From assembly GCF_013343235.1 (NCBI RefSeq), contig NZ_CP040094.1:7745001-7809000 (forward strand): 64,000 nucleotides of DNA. Direction: 5' to 3'. The position numbers and the translations under genes were made by a program. Positions 47,388 to 56,530 of this stretch are shown one piece after another (the first letter of the stretch is position 1; each line of letters starts with the position of its first letter). A model generated the notes under the pieces. That model saw only the letters and a program-made list of their open reading frames with translations. It ran no database searches and was not told the origin of the DNA. The stretch is from Nostoc sp. TCL240-02. GTDB lineage: Bacteria > Cyanobacteriota > Cyanobacteriia > Cyanobacteriales > Nostocaceae.

Positions 47388-49148
47388 ATGCATCTTAAAT
47401 TTCAGGACACACAAGCGAATACCACTGAACAATTAAACTCCACTGAACAGCAATCTCACAGCAAGCAATCTAGACCTTCTTCGGTAGCAGAGGCAGTGGT
47501 TAAAATGCTAGGAGATATGGGAGTAGAGTATGCCTTTGGGGTTTCGGGAGGTGCGATCGCCCCAGTGTGGGCTGCATTACATCAAAGTTCCATGCAGGTG
47601 CTGCACTTTCGCCACGAAGCTGGAGCAGCTTTTGCGGCCATTGAGGCGCACTTTGTTAGCGATCGCCCGGTTGTGGTATTCACTACTACAGGGCCGGGGA
47701 TAACCAACGCTTTAACAGGGCTGTTAGCTGCCCGTTGGGAGGGAGCTAAGGTAATTTTCGTATCAGCTTCGACCTCTTCACCACAACGTGGTCGGTGGGC
47801 TTGTCAAGAAACTAGTACCTACACAATGCCTAATACAGATATTTTTACTTCGGGGACAATATTCCATTATGCAACAACCCTCGAATCCAGCGATGAACTT
47901 CCAGAGGTTGCTCGAAGGCTTACCCTCGGTTTAGCACAACCGGGAGGATTTGTAGCTCATATCAGTATTCCGACAAATATCCAGACACGTTCAGTAAAAA
48001 CATCTTTGCCACAAGTAACTCTGTCTCACAGCGTGGCAACAGCAAGTGAAGAAACAATCGCTGAATGTGTTCAGTTACTGTCTGAGGGACCATTTGCAAT
48101 CTGGGTGGGCTTTGGGGCACGGGGTACTGCAAAAGAGATTCGCCAGCTTGCTGAGAGAACAGGGGCTGCGGTAATGTGTTCACCACGGGCCAAAGGTATT
48201 TTTCCTGAAGATCATCCTCAGTTTGTAGGCGTTACCGGCTTCGGTGGACATGAGTCGGTTTTGAGGTATATGAAAGAGCAACGTCCAAAACGTGTGCTGG
48301 TGCTGGGAACACGCCTTGGTGAGTTTACCTCATTCTGGAACCCTGAGATGATTCCCAGACACGGCTTTTTGCATGTTGACATTGACACAAAGGTTCCAGG
48401 AACTGCATATCCATCCGCCGAGACTTTTGCCATTCAGTCCGACGTAGCAATATTCCTAAAGAACCTGCTGAAGAACTTCCCAGAAAGTACTACTGGTCGC
48501 TCAAGGACAATAATGCTGCCTCAATTGAAACGCGATCTCATCAAGCTACGTGTGGACGGTCTAGTACGACCGGAACTGCTTATGAATGTAATTCAACAAG
48601 TGATTGTTGATGGAAGCGATGCATTAGTAATGGCAGAGTCAGGTAACTCGTTTGCTTGGGTAATTCATCTGCTGCGATTTACCACACCAAGTCGTTATCG
48701 GATAAGCAACGGATTTGGTTCTATGGGGCATTTTGTCACAGGTGTAGTAGGTGGTGCTTTAGCACGGAATGGCAAAGCTGTTGCTATTGTCGGAGATGGT
48801 GCCATGCTGATGAACAGCGAAGTAAACACGGCTGTAAAATATCAAGTTCCTGCGGTCTGGATTATACTCAACGATGGGCGCTACAACATCTGCGAACAGG
48901 GAATAGCATATCTAGGATTCAAGAACGTAGATGCGACAATTCCGCAGGTAGATTTCGTCAAGATTGCTCAGGGCATGGGAGCAGATGGTATTCGGGTGGA
49001 AAGGGAAGCTGACGTTCAAGTAGCACTAGAAAAAGCGATCGCGTCGACTAGCCCATTTGTTGTTGATGTACTCATTGAACCTACTTGTCCTGCACCAATA
49101 GGAAGCCGTCTAGACAGTCTAATTTCGCAAGGCGCTACGAATTACTAA
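47388..49148 (+). CDS. Thiamine-diphosphate-dependent carboligase/decarboxylase (acetolactate-synthase-like)
   Basis: A 586-residue ThDP enzyme beginning at ATG 47388 (MHLKFQDTQ). The PYR domain holds GVSGGAIAPVW and the catalytic Glu in FRHEAGAAFAA, the middle domain follows, and the PP domain has the cofactor motif GDGAMLM ... ILNDGRYN. It is more distant from true IlvB than housekeeping copies, and no IlvN subunit gene is near. The next genes are a KAS III and a secreted esterase, so it is likely a specialised carboligase forming an acyloin or similar precursor, comparable in class to ScyA of scytonemin synthesis. Product unknown. Confidence 0.85.
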   Translation: MHLKFQDTQANTTEQLNSTEQQSHSKQSRPSSVAEAVVKMLGDMGVEYAFGVSGGAIAPVWAALHQSSMQVLHFRHEAGAAFAAIEAHFVSDRPVVVFTTTGPGITNALTGLLAARWEGAKVIFVSASTSSPQRGRWACQETSTYTMPNTDIFTSGTIFHYATTLESSDELPEVARRLTLGLAQPGGFVAHISIPTNIQTRSVKTSLPQVTLSHSVATASEETIAECVQLLSEGPFAIWVGFGARGTAKEIRQLAERTGAAVMCSPRAKGIFPEDHPQFVGVTGFGGHESVLRYMKEQRPKRVLVLGTRLGEFTSFWNPEMIPRHGFLHVDIDTKVPGTAYPSAETFAIQSDVAIFLKNLLKNFPESTTGRSRTIMLPQLKRDLIKLRVDGLVRPELLMNVIQQVIVDGSDALVMAESGNSFAWVIHLLRFTTPSRYRISNGFGSMGHFVTGVVGGALARNGKAVAIVGDGAMLMNSEVNTAVKYQVPAVWIILNDGRYNICEQGIAYLGFKNVDATIPQVDFVKIAQGMGADGIRVEREADVQVALEKAIASTSPFVVDVLIEPTCPAPIGSRLDSLISQGATNY

Positions 49149-49161
49149 GAGGAGATTAGTT

Positions 49162-50301
49162 ATGGTACAGAAACCAGTAGGTATTCGAGCGATCGCAGTG
49201 AGCTTTCCCAGCGTTAGACGTAGTAACGATTATTACAGGGAAAAATACCCGGAGTTAATTGCTCAGGCAGAACAAAAAAGCTTGGCGAGGATGTTTTCGC
49301 TTGCAGGCTCAACCCCCAGCAACGAGTTTGACTTAGAAATGATGCCATATCTGTCAGACCCATTTCGTGGTACTGTTGAGCGATGGATACTTGGTAGTGG
49401 TGAGTCTTCATTAATACTAGAGGAGCGTGCAGCAAGGGATGCCCTCGAAGCGGCTAAACTTTCTGTTAAAGACGTTGATCTCATGATTGTCGCTTCTGTA
49501 TGGCCTGAACAAATCGGACTTGGTAATGCAGCTTTCCTTGCCCGTCAACTTAGCCTGCAAGGTGCTGCATGGAATCTTGATGCAACATGTGGGAGTACAC
49601 CTATTGCGCTTCAAACCGCCTGTGCCCTAGTACGAGCAGGAGAGTACCGCAATGTGTTGGTAGTTATTTCATGCACATACTCTCGCTTTGTCGATGAGGA
49701 CGATACCATGTCATGGTTCCTTAGTGATGGTGCCGGAGCTTTCGTGGTTGGTTCACTAGAATTGAATCAGGGAATCCTTAGCACAAAGACCATTCATGCT
49801 GGTGAGTTGTGTAATGTCGTTTTTCCCAAACTTATGACCGACACACAAGGCAATCCACAGATTCGCATGAAGCTATGCAAGGAAGCGAACAAGGTGACTC
49901 GTGAAACAGCAGTGAGGTTTCTGCGTACATGCTGTGAGGGTGCGATCGCTGCGGCCGGTGTAACACTCGATCAAATCGATTTTTTTATTTTCAATACATC
50001 TACTGCTTGGTTTGCCAGCTTCTGCACGCGCGTACTGGGCATTGACCCAGAGCGGACGATCAACCTCTATCCTAAATACGCAAACATTGGGCCAGTACTT
50101 ACTGTCGCCAATATGTACTATGCTGCAAAATTGGGCAAGATTCGCGAAAATGATCTGGTTCTCGTCTATGGCTTCGGTGCAGCCGGTGCTATTGCTGCGA
50201 ACGTTATGCGCTGGGGCAATGTAGCGCTAAGTTCCGACCCTCTTGAAAGCTCTAAATCAGCAAAAGAAAGCTCTCAACAAAAGAGCGAAGTTTCTTTTTA
50301 A
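49162..50301 (+). CDS. KAS III-like acyltransferase/ketosynthase with altered active site
   Basis: A 379-residue thiolase-fold protein of the FabH (3-oxoacyl-ACP synthase III) superfamily. The nucleophile is Cys143 in DATCGSTPIALQTA, and Asn308 in KYANIGPV corresponds to the FabH asparagine. Where FabH has the catalytic histidine (HQAN), this protein reads FNTSTAWF with Asn278, so the His appears missing. That departure suggests an ester- or amide-forming acyltransferase, or a non-decarboxylating role, rather than fatty acid initiation. The start is preceded by GAGGAG and lies 13 bases after the ThDP gene. Confidence 0.82.
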   Translation: MVQKPVGIRAIAVSFPSVRRSNDYYREKYPELIAQAEQKSLARMFSLAGSTPSNEFDLEMMPYLSDPFRGTVERWILGSGESSLILEERAARDALEAAKLSVKDVDLMIVASVWPEQIGLGNAAFLARQLSLQGAAWNLDATCGSTPIALQTACALVRAGEYRNVLVVISCTYSRFVDEDDTMSWFLSDGAGAFVVGSLELNQGILSTKTIHAGELCNVVFPKLMTDTQGNPQIRMKLCKEANKVTRETAVRFLRTCCEGAIAAAGVTLDQIDFFIFNTSTAWFASFCTRVLGIDPERTINLYPKYANIGPVLTVANMYYAAKLGKIRENDLVLVYGFGAAGAIAANVMRWGNVALSSDPLESSKSAKESSQQKSEVSF

Positions 50302-50342
50302 GGACATCTTTACAAGGTTGAAATTAGATTAAGGAATTAACT

Positions 50343-51326
50343 GTGCAAAGACAAATTATAACAACAGGATTTTTGCTGTTATCTTTGATATTTCCACTCA
50401 AAGTATTAGCAAAAGATTATGACAACATTTACGTCTTTGGAGACAGTTTGTCTGATACTGGTAATGTATTTAATGCCACTAACGGAATTATTCCCCCAAG
50501 TCCAACCTACTCTAATGGGCGTTTTTCTAATGGCCCAATTTGGGTTGATTATCTTGCCTCCGATTTAGGATTAACATTAAATCTGAATAATAACTTTGCT
50601 TTTGGTGGCGCAACTACAGGAACTGAGAATATTGGTTTAGCTACTTTACCAGGATTGCAGCAACAGATAAATAACTTTGTAGCAGAAAATCAAACTGCTG
50701 ATTCTAATGCTCTATATATTATTTGGGCTGGTACTAATGACTACCTAAGTTACTTTTTTGATGGTGAGCCAAATCCTACCAATACAGTGGTAAATTTATC
50801 AGCAGCGTTGACATCGCTTGTTGCTGATGGTGCTAAAGATATTATGGTGGTCAACTTGCCAGATTTGGGAAAATTGCCTTTTGCAAATTTTGATAGTCAA
50901 CGTTCCAATTTATTCAACACATTCAGCAGTGAACATAACTCTAGCTTGAATACAACACTCCAATTTTTGAACCAACAGTTAAGTCCCGATGTCAACATTA
51001 TAGAATTTGATGTTAATTCCCTATTTGATAGGATCATTGCTGCTCCAGAGGAATTCGGTTTTACAAACGTTACTAACTCTTGCATTAGCAAAGACTTATC
51101 AGTAGTGTCTATAGATGTTCCCACACAACAAGTTTCCTGTAACCCTGAAGAATTTTTGTTTTGGGACGAAGTGCATCCTACAACAACTGCTCATAAGCTA
51201 ATTGGAGAATTAGCATTTTCAGCACTGAAGCCATTACCAGTACCCGAACCATCTCTTGGATTAGGAATGCTAGCATACAGCATTTTAGGTACAGTTTCGC
51301 TATTGAAAAGCAAAATAACTAATTGA
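50343..51326 (+). CDS. GDSL lipase/esterase with PEP-CTERM anchor
   Basis: A 327-residue secreted SGNH hydrolase starting at GTG. Signal peptide (about 1-23), nucleophile box VFGDSLSDTGN with Ser35, block GGATTG, block WAGTNDY, and the catalytic Asp-His pair in FWDEVHPTTTAH. The C-terminus is a PEP-CTERM sorting signal: VPEPSLGLG (residues 300-308), a hydrophobic helix and a basic end (KSK). It follows the KAS III gene by 41 bases, so it may hydrolyse or transfer an ester made by the two upstream enzymes outside the cell. Confidence 0.88.
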   Translation: MQRQIITTGFLLLSLIFPLKVLAKDYDNIYVFGDSLSDTGNVFNATNGIIPPSPTYSNGRFSNGPIWVDYLASDLGLTLNLNNNFAFGGATTGTENIGLATLPGLQQQINNFVAENQTADSNALYIIWAGTNDYLSYFFDGEPNPTNTVVNLSAALTSLVADGAKDIMVVNLPDLGKLPFANFDSQRSNLFNTFSSEHNSSLNTTLQFLNQQLSPDVNIIEFDVNSLFDRIIAAPEEFGFTNVTNSCISKDLSVVSIDVPTQQVSCNPEEFLFWDEVHPTTTAHKLIGELAFSALKPLPVPEPSLGLGMLAYSILGTVSLLKSKITN

Positions 51327-51385
51327 GTTAGCACTTGTTCGCAAGCTGGTTGACTCTGTATTATAACTCTAATATTAAGTCTCCT

Positions 51386-54300
51386 TTAATACTCAACTGC
51401 TCCTAAACTTTTTAAAGTATCCTTCTGAGACTCAGTTAACCCGCTTATGCTAGTGATATTCATTCCCTCGTAAGGATTTTTACTTCTCAAAGTTTTCAAA
51501 CATTCACCTGTTTGTACATCCCAAATCTTAATTGTCTCATCTTCACTACAACTGACAACAGTCTGACCATCGGAACTAAAGGTAACTGACCAAACCCATC
51601 TAGTATGTCCTAATAAAGTTCTTAAACACCTACCTGTGTTAACGTCCCAAAGCTTAACTGTTTGATCGCCACTGCCACTCGCTAGTATGCGACCATCCGA
51701 ACTGAAAGCGACTGAATATACAGTATTTGTATGGTCTTGCAAAGTTCTAAGATACTTACCAGTGCTGACATCCCAGATTTTAATCGTTTGATCTTCGCTA
51801 CCGCTAGCTAGCATACCACCATCTGAACTGAAACCAACTGCCCAAACCCATTCGGTATGACCCTGTAGAGTATGAAGGCATCTACCAGTGCGAACATCCC
51901 AAAGTTTCACTGTTCGGTCATGACTACCACTGGCTAATGTATTACTGTTAGGGCTGAAAGTGACTGACCATGTTCTACCACCATGTTCTCGTAAAGTATT
52001 AAGACATTTACCAGTGCCAATATCCCAGACCATTACTGTTTGGTCATCGCTACCACTGGCAAGAATTTGACTATCAGCACTGAAAGTTACTGATGTAACT
52101 CGATTAGTATGTCCCCTCAAAACTTTTAGACACTTACCAGTATTAAAATCCCATAGCCTTAAGGTTTGGTCTTCGCTGCCACTGGCAAGGATTTGACTAT
52201 CAGCACTGAAAGTTACTGATGTAACTCGATTAGTATGTCCCCTCAAAACTTTTAGACACTTACCAGTAGTAACATCCCACAGTGTTACTGTTTGATCGTA
52301 ACTGCCACTAGCAATAGTTTTACCGTCTGGGCTGACAACGACTGACCATATCCCATTGTTGAAACTCCGTAAAGTCTTAATACATCTACCAGTGTTGATA
52401 TCCCATAATTTTACCGTTTGGTCATCACTGCTACTAGCACATGTACTACTATTTATACATATTGCTAGCGACCAGACTCTACTTCTATGTCCCTCTAGAG
52501 TTTTAAGGCATTGACCAGTAACAAAATCCCATACCCTAACTGTTTGCTCTTCACCGCAACTAACAAGAGCGCTACCATCTACACTGAAGGTAACTGAATG
52601 TACTAAGTCTGTATGCCCCTGTAAAGTTTTAATACATTTACCACTAGTCGTGTCCCAAAGTTTAACTGTTTGGTCATGGCTCCCACTAGCTAGTGTATTA
52701 CCGTCAGGGCTAAAAGCGACTGAGTATACCCTCTGAGTGTGACCCTCTAAGGTGTGAATACATGAACTGCTGTTAATATCCCAGAGCCTTACCGTATAAT
52801 CATCATTTCCAGTTGCCAACATGTAATCTTTTGGACTGAAGGCAACAGACCATACATTACAACCAACTTCCTGTAAGGTTTTTAGACATTTGCCTGTACT
52901 GATATTCCATAGCTTCACTGTTTGGTCATCACTACCACTAGAAAGAATCTGACCGTCGGGACTAAAAGTAACTGAACGAACCCCACCACGATGACCCTCC
53001 AAAGTTTTTAGACACTGACCATTACTGATATCCCACAGTTTTATTGTTTGATCATTACTACCACTGGCAAGAACCTGACCGTCGGGACTAAATGTGACTG
53101 ACCAAACCCAACCAGTATGACCTTTACAAGTCATAAGTTGCTGACTATTAGCAACTTCGTATAAGCGAATTTCTCCATTGGTATCACCAGTAGCTAAAAG
53201 TTTACCATTCGGACTAAAAGCTACCGAAAAAATACCACCAAAGGTTTCAATAAAAACACATTTAGCTAGATGAGCATAAGCAAAATTTACATTATGTAAC
53301 TTTATATGCTGCAAGTCGGCTTGCCAAATAGTTAGATAAGAAAAATCATAACTACTGAGATCCGTTTCTAAATGATAAAGCAAGTTAAAGACATTTCCTG
53401 CTGTATAACTTTGTTCTAGAGGAGATATCTCTCGTAGCGTTGTTAAAATTTGAGCTAAGTGATTTTCTAAGTTTTTTTTACTTCTAAAGGCAGTAAGCAG
53501 CCCATCTATAACTGGTTTGATGATAAAGCGAATTTGAGTATCCCTAACATATTCTTTTGCTGTCGCTTTTGTTAGAGCTTTACTCCTGAATAAATGAATA
53601 TTCTGAGTGAGAATCTCTTCACATACCTGCTCTATCAAGCTACTAGTCACATACTCCATGACCACAGGCTGGAGGGTAAAAAGTAATCCAGTTTTTCCAA
53701 TTAGCGTAGGCGTAGCTTTCTCGATTAGCGATCGCCTGCCTAAAGATTCTAGAGCCTCTAGTAATTTTGCTTGTGGTACTGGTGATACAATATCTTCTCG
53801 CAACTCTGAGAGTGTAACCGACTCGCGATTAATCGCTAGCCAGTACATAATATCCTTTTCTAAATCTGACAAACGCTCAAACTGCTGCTCTAAAATATCG
53901 CGAATGTCGCCAAAAACAGCCGTGTCTTGTTGCAAAAATTCAGTGACATTACCATCAAAAATATCTTGAATGGTTGTAGCAACTATCTTTAGGGCTAAGG
54001 GATTGCCTGCATAGCGCTCAATCATTACTTTCCATTCATCCTCTACCGCAGATAGCCCTTTGAGTTTTAAGATTTCTTGTCCTTCTGCTACCTTCAAACC
54101 ACTCAATGGTAATGAGCGAACAGGTATTGCTTGTCCTTCGAGTAATGCTACTTCTTTCGGTTTTTCACGACTAGTCAGTATTAAACAGCTTTGGTGAGTT
54201 GCTTCTCCTATTCGTCTGAAAAGTTCACCATATCCCTCATATCCCTCTCGATAAAGTCCAGCGCGGCTACCACTGCGGAGAATTGACTCTGCATTATCAA

Positions 54301-54928
54301 GAATCAGCAAACAGCGATGATTTTGCAAATAGTAGAGTAGTCTTGATACCCGATCGCTAAAGCTTTCTGGTAAGTTACCTTCTGTTTCCTGCTCGTCAGA
54401 TAAAAATTGGAGCAGGTTACTTAGAATAATTTTAACAGGTGGGGCTTCTCGTAGCGATCGCCAGATCACATACTCAAAGTTTTCCTGAATCTGTTGAGCA
54501 AGCTTTATAGACAGCGTGGTTTTCCCAATACCTCCTATCCCTAATAGTGCAATCAATCGGCAGTGTTCATTGAGAATCCATTGCTCTAGGGTAGTAAGTT
54601 CTTCTGTACGCCCATAAAAAACTGAGTTAAAGATAGCTTCTCCCCAATCTAGACGATTAGTTGACCTTAAATAGTCACTTTTATCTATTTTTAAATTGAA
54701 AGCTGAAAAAAGCTTTTCAATAGTCTGTTTATCAACTCCTCCTTCTCGATTCAAGACTTTCGAGATGGTAGCAGAATATAACCCTGAGCGGGCACTCATT
54801 TCTTCCAGAGTATACCTGTTTCCAAAATTTTCTTTTGCTTCTGATTGATGCTTGGCTTCCTTAATCTTTTGTAAACCCTTGGTAGTAAGTGCAACGCCAC
54901 GCTTTCGTCTCCAATTCTGTAAAGTCAT
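51386..54928 (-). CDS. STAND ATPase: HTH, NB-ARC and 14 WD40 repeats
   Basis: A 1180-residue regulator. Order: N-terminal helix-turn-helix-like segment (residues 40-62, TLEEMSARSGLYSATISKVL), an NB-ARC/NACHT-type ATPase (P-loop LGIGGIGKTT at 129-138, Walker B CLLILDNAESIL, sensor SCLILTSREKP), winged-helix and spacer regions, and 14 consecutive WD40 repeats from about residue 595 to 1150, enough for two seven-bladed propellers. Such STAND proteins oligomerise on binding a signal. Repeats 9 and 10 are almost identical in DNA. Cyanobacteria carry many of these; role (signalling or defence) unknown. Confidence 0.93.
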   Translation of the reverse strand: MTLQNWRRKRGVALTTKGLQKIKEAKHQSEAKENFGNRYTLEEMSARSGLYSATISKVLNREGGVDKQTIEKLFSAFNLKIDKSDYLRSTNRLDWGEAIFNSVFYGRTEELTTLEQWILNEHCRLIALLGIGGIGKTTLSIKLAQQIQENFEYVIWRSLREAPPVKIILSNLLQFLSDEQETEGNLPESFSDRVSRLLYYLQNHRCLLILDNAESILRSGSRAGLYREGYEGYGELFRRIGEATHQSCLILTSREKPKEVALLEGQAIPVRSLPLSGLKVAEGQEILKLKGLSAVEDEWKVMIERYAGNPLALKIVATTIQDIFDGNVTEFLQQDTAVFGDIRDILEQQFERLSDLEKDIMYWLAINRESVTLSELREDIVSPVPQAKLLEALESLGRRSLIEKATPTLIGKTGLLFTLQPVVMEYVTSSLIEQVCEEILTQNIHLFRSKALTKATAKEYVRDTQIRFIIKPVIDGLLTAFRSKKNLENHLAQILTTLREISPLEQSYTAGNVFNLLYHLETDLSSYDFSYLTIWQADLQHIKLHNVNFAYAHLAKCVFIETFGGIFSVAFSPNGKLLATGDTNGEIRLYEVANSQQLMTCKGHTGWVWSVTFSPDGQVLASGSNDQTIKLWDISNGQCLKTLEGHRGGVRSVTFSPDGQILSSGSDDQTVKLWNISTGKCLKTLQEVGCNVWSVAFSPKDYMLATGNDDYTVRLWDINSSSCIHTLEGHTQRVYSVAFSPDGNTLASGSHDQTVKLWDTTSGKCIKTLQGHTDLVHSVTFSVDGSALVSCGEEQTVRVWDFVTGQCLKTLEGHRSRVWSLAICINSSTCASSSDDQTVKLWDINTGRCIKTLRSFNNGIWSVVVSPDGKTIASGSYDQTVTLWDVTTGKCLKVLRGHTNRVTSVTFSADSQILASGSEDQTLRLWDFNTGKCLKVLRGHTNRVTSVTFSADSQILASGSDDQTVMVWDIGTGKCLNTLREHGGRTWSVTFSPNSNTLASGSHDRTVKLWDVRTGRCLHTLQGHTEWVWAVGFSSDGGMLASGSEDQTIKIWDVSTGKYLRTLQDHTNTVYSVAFSSDGRILASGSGDQTVKLWDVNTGRCLRTLLGHTRWVWSVTFSSDGQTVVSCSEDETIKIWDVQTGECLKTLRSKNPYEGMNITSISGLTESQKDTLKSLGAVEY

Positions 54929-55367
54929 TTATTAACTCACGTTTGGGTAATCGCCTTTAACTAAAAGGATTATCTACTAGGCTGCTATAGATATGAGGTG
55001 ATAGCTATCACAAAGGAACAATTTCATCTTGCAGAAATTTCAAATAGTTGTATGTCCAAAATGCTTACTAATGTCAGCCATTTTTAGCAATCTAATTGTT
55101 TCGGTAATTTAACACAACTTATTTAACATAAAATCTGGACTGTGGATCGTTGCTGATACAAGGTCTTCAGCCAAAAGCTTCTTGTAGGAACCGCAATAGT
55201 TGATTTATTCCGTATGATACTAGTAATTTAATACCTTCTATTTTCAGTAATGTGTTTAGGGCTTAACGCTTAAGTTCAATCTCAAAATCTTGATTTTCAC
55301 TGGTAAAGACATTTCAAAATTGGCAAGCTTGATAAGGAAAGTTTGTATATATCTAGCCTATCAATCA
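54929..55367. other. Intergenic region upstream of the STAND gene
   Basis: About 440 AT-rich bases with the STAND promoter at the left and the small CopG-like gene at the right; no other feature was recognised. Confidence 0.45.
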
Positions 55368-55547
55368 ATGAATAAAACTGCTGCACTTAAATTACCCCAT
55401 TTGGCAACCTCCAGCAAGAAAAAGGCGCTTAAGCGAATTACCTTAAACTTGACATTAGATGAAGCTCAGAACCTTGAAAAGTATTGTGAACAAACAGGCA
55501 AACCAGCAATAGACGTGATTCGTGAACTGATTGAAGCCTTACCTTGA
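55368..55547 (+). CDS. CopG-like ribbon-helix-helix mini-protein A
   Basis: A 59-residue protein from ATG 55368 (MNKTAALKLPHLATSSKKKA). The second half, KRITLNLTLDEAQNLEKYCE and TGKPAIDVIRELIEALP, has the strand-helix-helix pattern of CopG/Arc DNA-binding proteins, often antitoxins. No toxin gene follows; the next 440 bases lack a convincing partner. A close paralogue is encoded on the other strand 440 bases away. Confidence 0.65.
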   Translation: MNKTAALKLPHLATSSKKKALKRITLNLTLDEAQNLEKYCEQTGKPAIDVIRELIEALP

Positions 55548-55990
55548 CCTGTCAAATCCCAGTCCCGAAAAATTATGACTATAGTAGAAGGTGTTGTAGA
55601 TTTGGACAAAGGTTTTCAGTTTACTCTGACAAGAGTAATTCAAGAGCGGTAATCATAAAATTAGACACTTCCAACTGGATATTTGCTACATTCTTTACTG
55701 TTGTTTGTTGCGAAAATACTAAAAAACAAGGGTTAGAAATTATTCTTTGATGGAATTGACGACAGACTAAAATAGTCGCCGAACCGTATAAACAGTTTCT
55801 CAGCCCTCATTTTGTAACTAAATATAGTTATCACGTCATCTTGTTTTCGGCGTGCTGCGATCGTTTACGGTGAGCGTAGCACGCCTTTACTCAATTTTTA
55901 CCTGCCTCTCAATCCTTACCAAAAATTACCCAAATTCTAATATTTATATCTTGAAAATCAACCAAAGTGAAATAGTTCACAAATCTACTT
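55548..55990. other. Spacer between the two CopG-like genes
   Basis: About 440 bases. A 25-codon frame at 55575-55652 (MTIVEGVVDLDKGFQFTLTR...) could be the stump of a lost partner gene. A GC-rich hairpin (GGCGTGCTGCG ... GCGTAGCACGCC, about 55849-55884) is a dispersed repeat fragment. Confidence 0.4.
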
Positions 55991-56137
55991 TTATTTCGTC
56001 TGTGGCAAGGCTCGAATGAGTTCTCTAATCACATCCGTCGCTGGTCTGCCTGTCTGTTCACAATATTTTTCGAGGTTCTTGGCTTCATTTGATGACAGGT
56101 TTATAGTAATTCGCTTGACCGCCCATTTTTTGTTCAT
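55991..56137 (-). CDS. CopG-like ribbon-helix-helix mini-protein B
   Basis: A 48-residue frame starting at 56137, reading MNKKWAVKRITINLSSNEAK then NLEKYCEQTGRPATDVIREL and IRALPQTK. It matches mini-protein A across its whole DNA-binding part (KRIT, NLEKYCEQTG, DVIREL, ALP). Conserved protein sequence with diverged third codon positions argues that both are real genes. The pair faces each other, with no recognisable toxin between. Confidence 0.65.
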   Translation of the reverse strand: MNKKWAVKRITINLSSNEAKNLEKYCEQTGRPATDVIRELIRALPQTK

Positions 56138-56213
56138 ACTAAAACAGATAAATCGTGTAATCATAGCTTCAAACCCTGATTTTACCTTTCCAGATGGAAA
56201 GTAACCTAAATTT

Positions 56214-56338
56214 CAATACTTCTCGGTTAAGGGGAAAAGGGGAAGGGGGAAGGGGAAAGAAAAAACCTTTAACCCAAACCCAGTACCCTTTACCCAAAAT
56301 CCGATTCCGAATTAAAAATGCTTAACCGAGAAGTATTG
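56214..56338. mobile_element. 125-bp MITE, copy 2
   Basis: Perfect 18-base terminal inverted repeats (CAATACTTCTCGGTTAAG and its complement at 56321-56338). The flanks carry an exact 10-base target duplication, ACCTAAATTT, at 56204-56213 and 56339-56348. Differs from copy 1 at two positions only. Confidence 0.9.
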
Positions 56339-56384
56339 ACCTAAATTTGGGATGTGCTGGGATACTTTTGTAAAGATGTAGGAT

Positions 56385-56466
56385 TTACGCAAAAGCACAC
56401 GTTGTAGGGGCAATTTATGAATTGCCCCTACTTGAAAATCTTTGTTTTCGACTATTGTTTGCGTAA
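56385..56466. terminator. Nested inverted repeats downstream of putA
   Basis: GTAGGGGCAATT/AATTGCCCCTAC (56404-56431, 12-bp stem, 4-base loop) inside TTACGCAAA/TTTGCGTAA (56385-56393 and 56458-56466). The inner hairpin may terminate putA; the outer pair suggests a small dispersed element. Confidence 0.55.
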
Positions 56467-56530
56467 GTTCTAGGATAGTTAAGGCTTAACCCAAGCCTAT
56501 TAGGGCATATACCCTAACTACCCTTGTAGT

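Noticed and set aside
55575..55652. 25-codon frame MTIVEGVVDLDKGFQFTLTR... between the CopG-like genes
   Set aside because: Too short to support as a gene; kept only as a possible stump of a lost partner.
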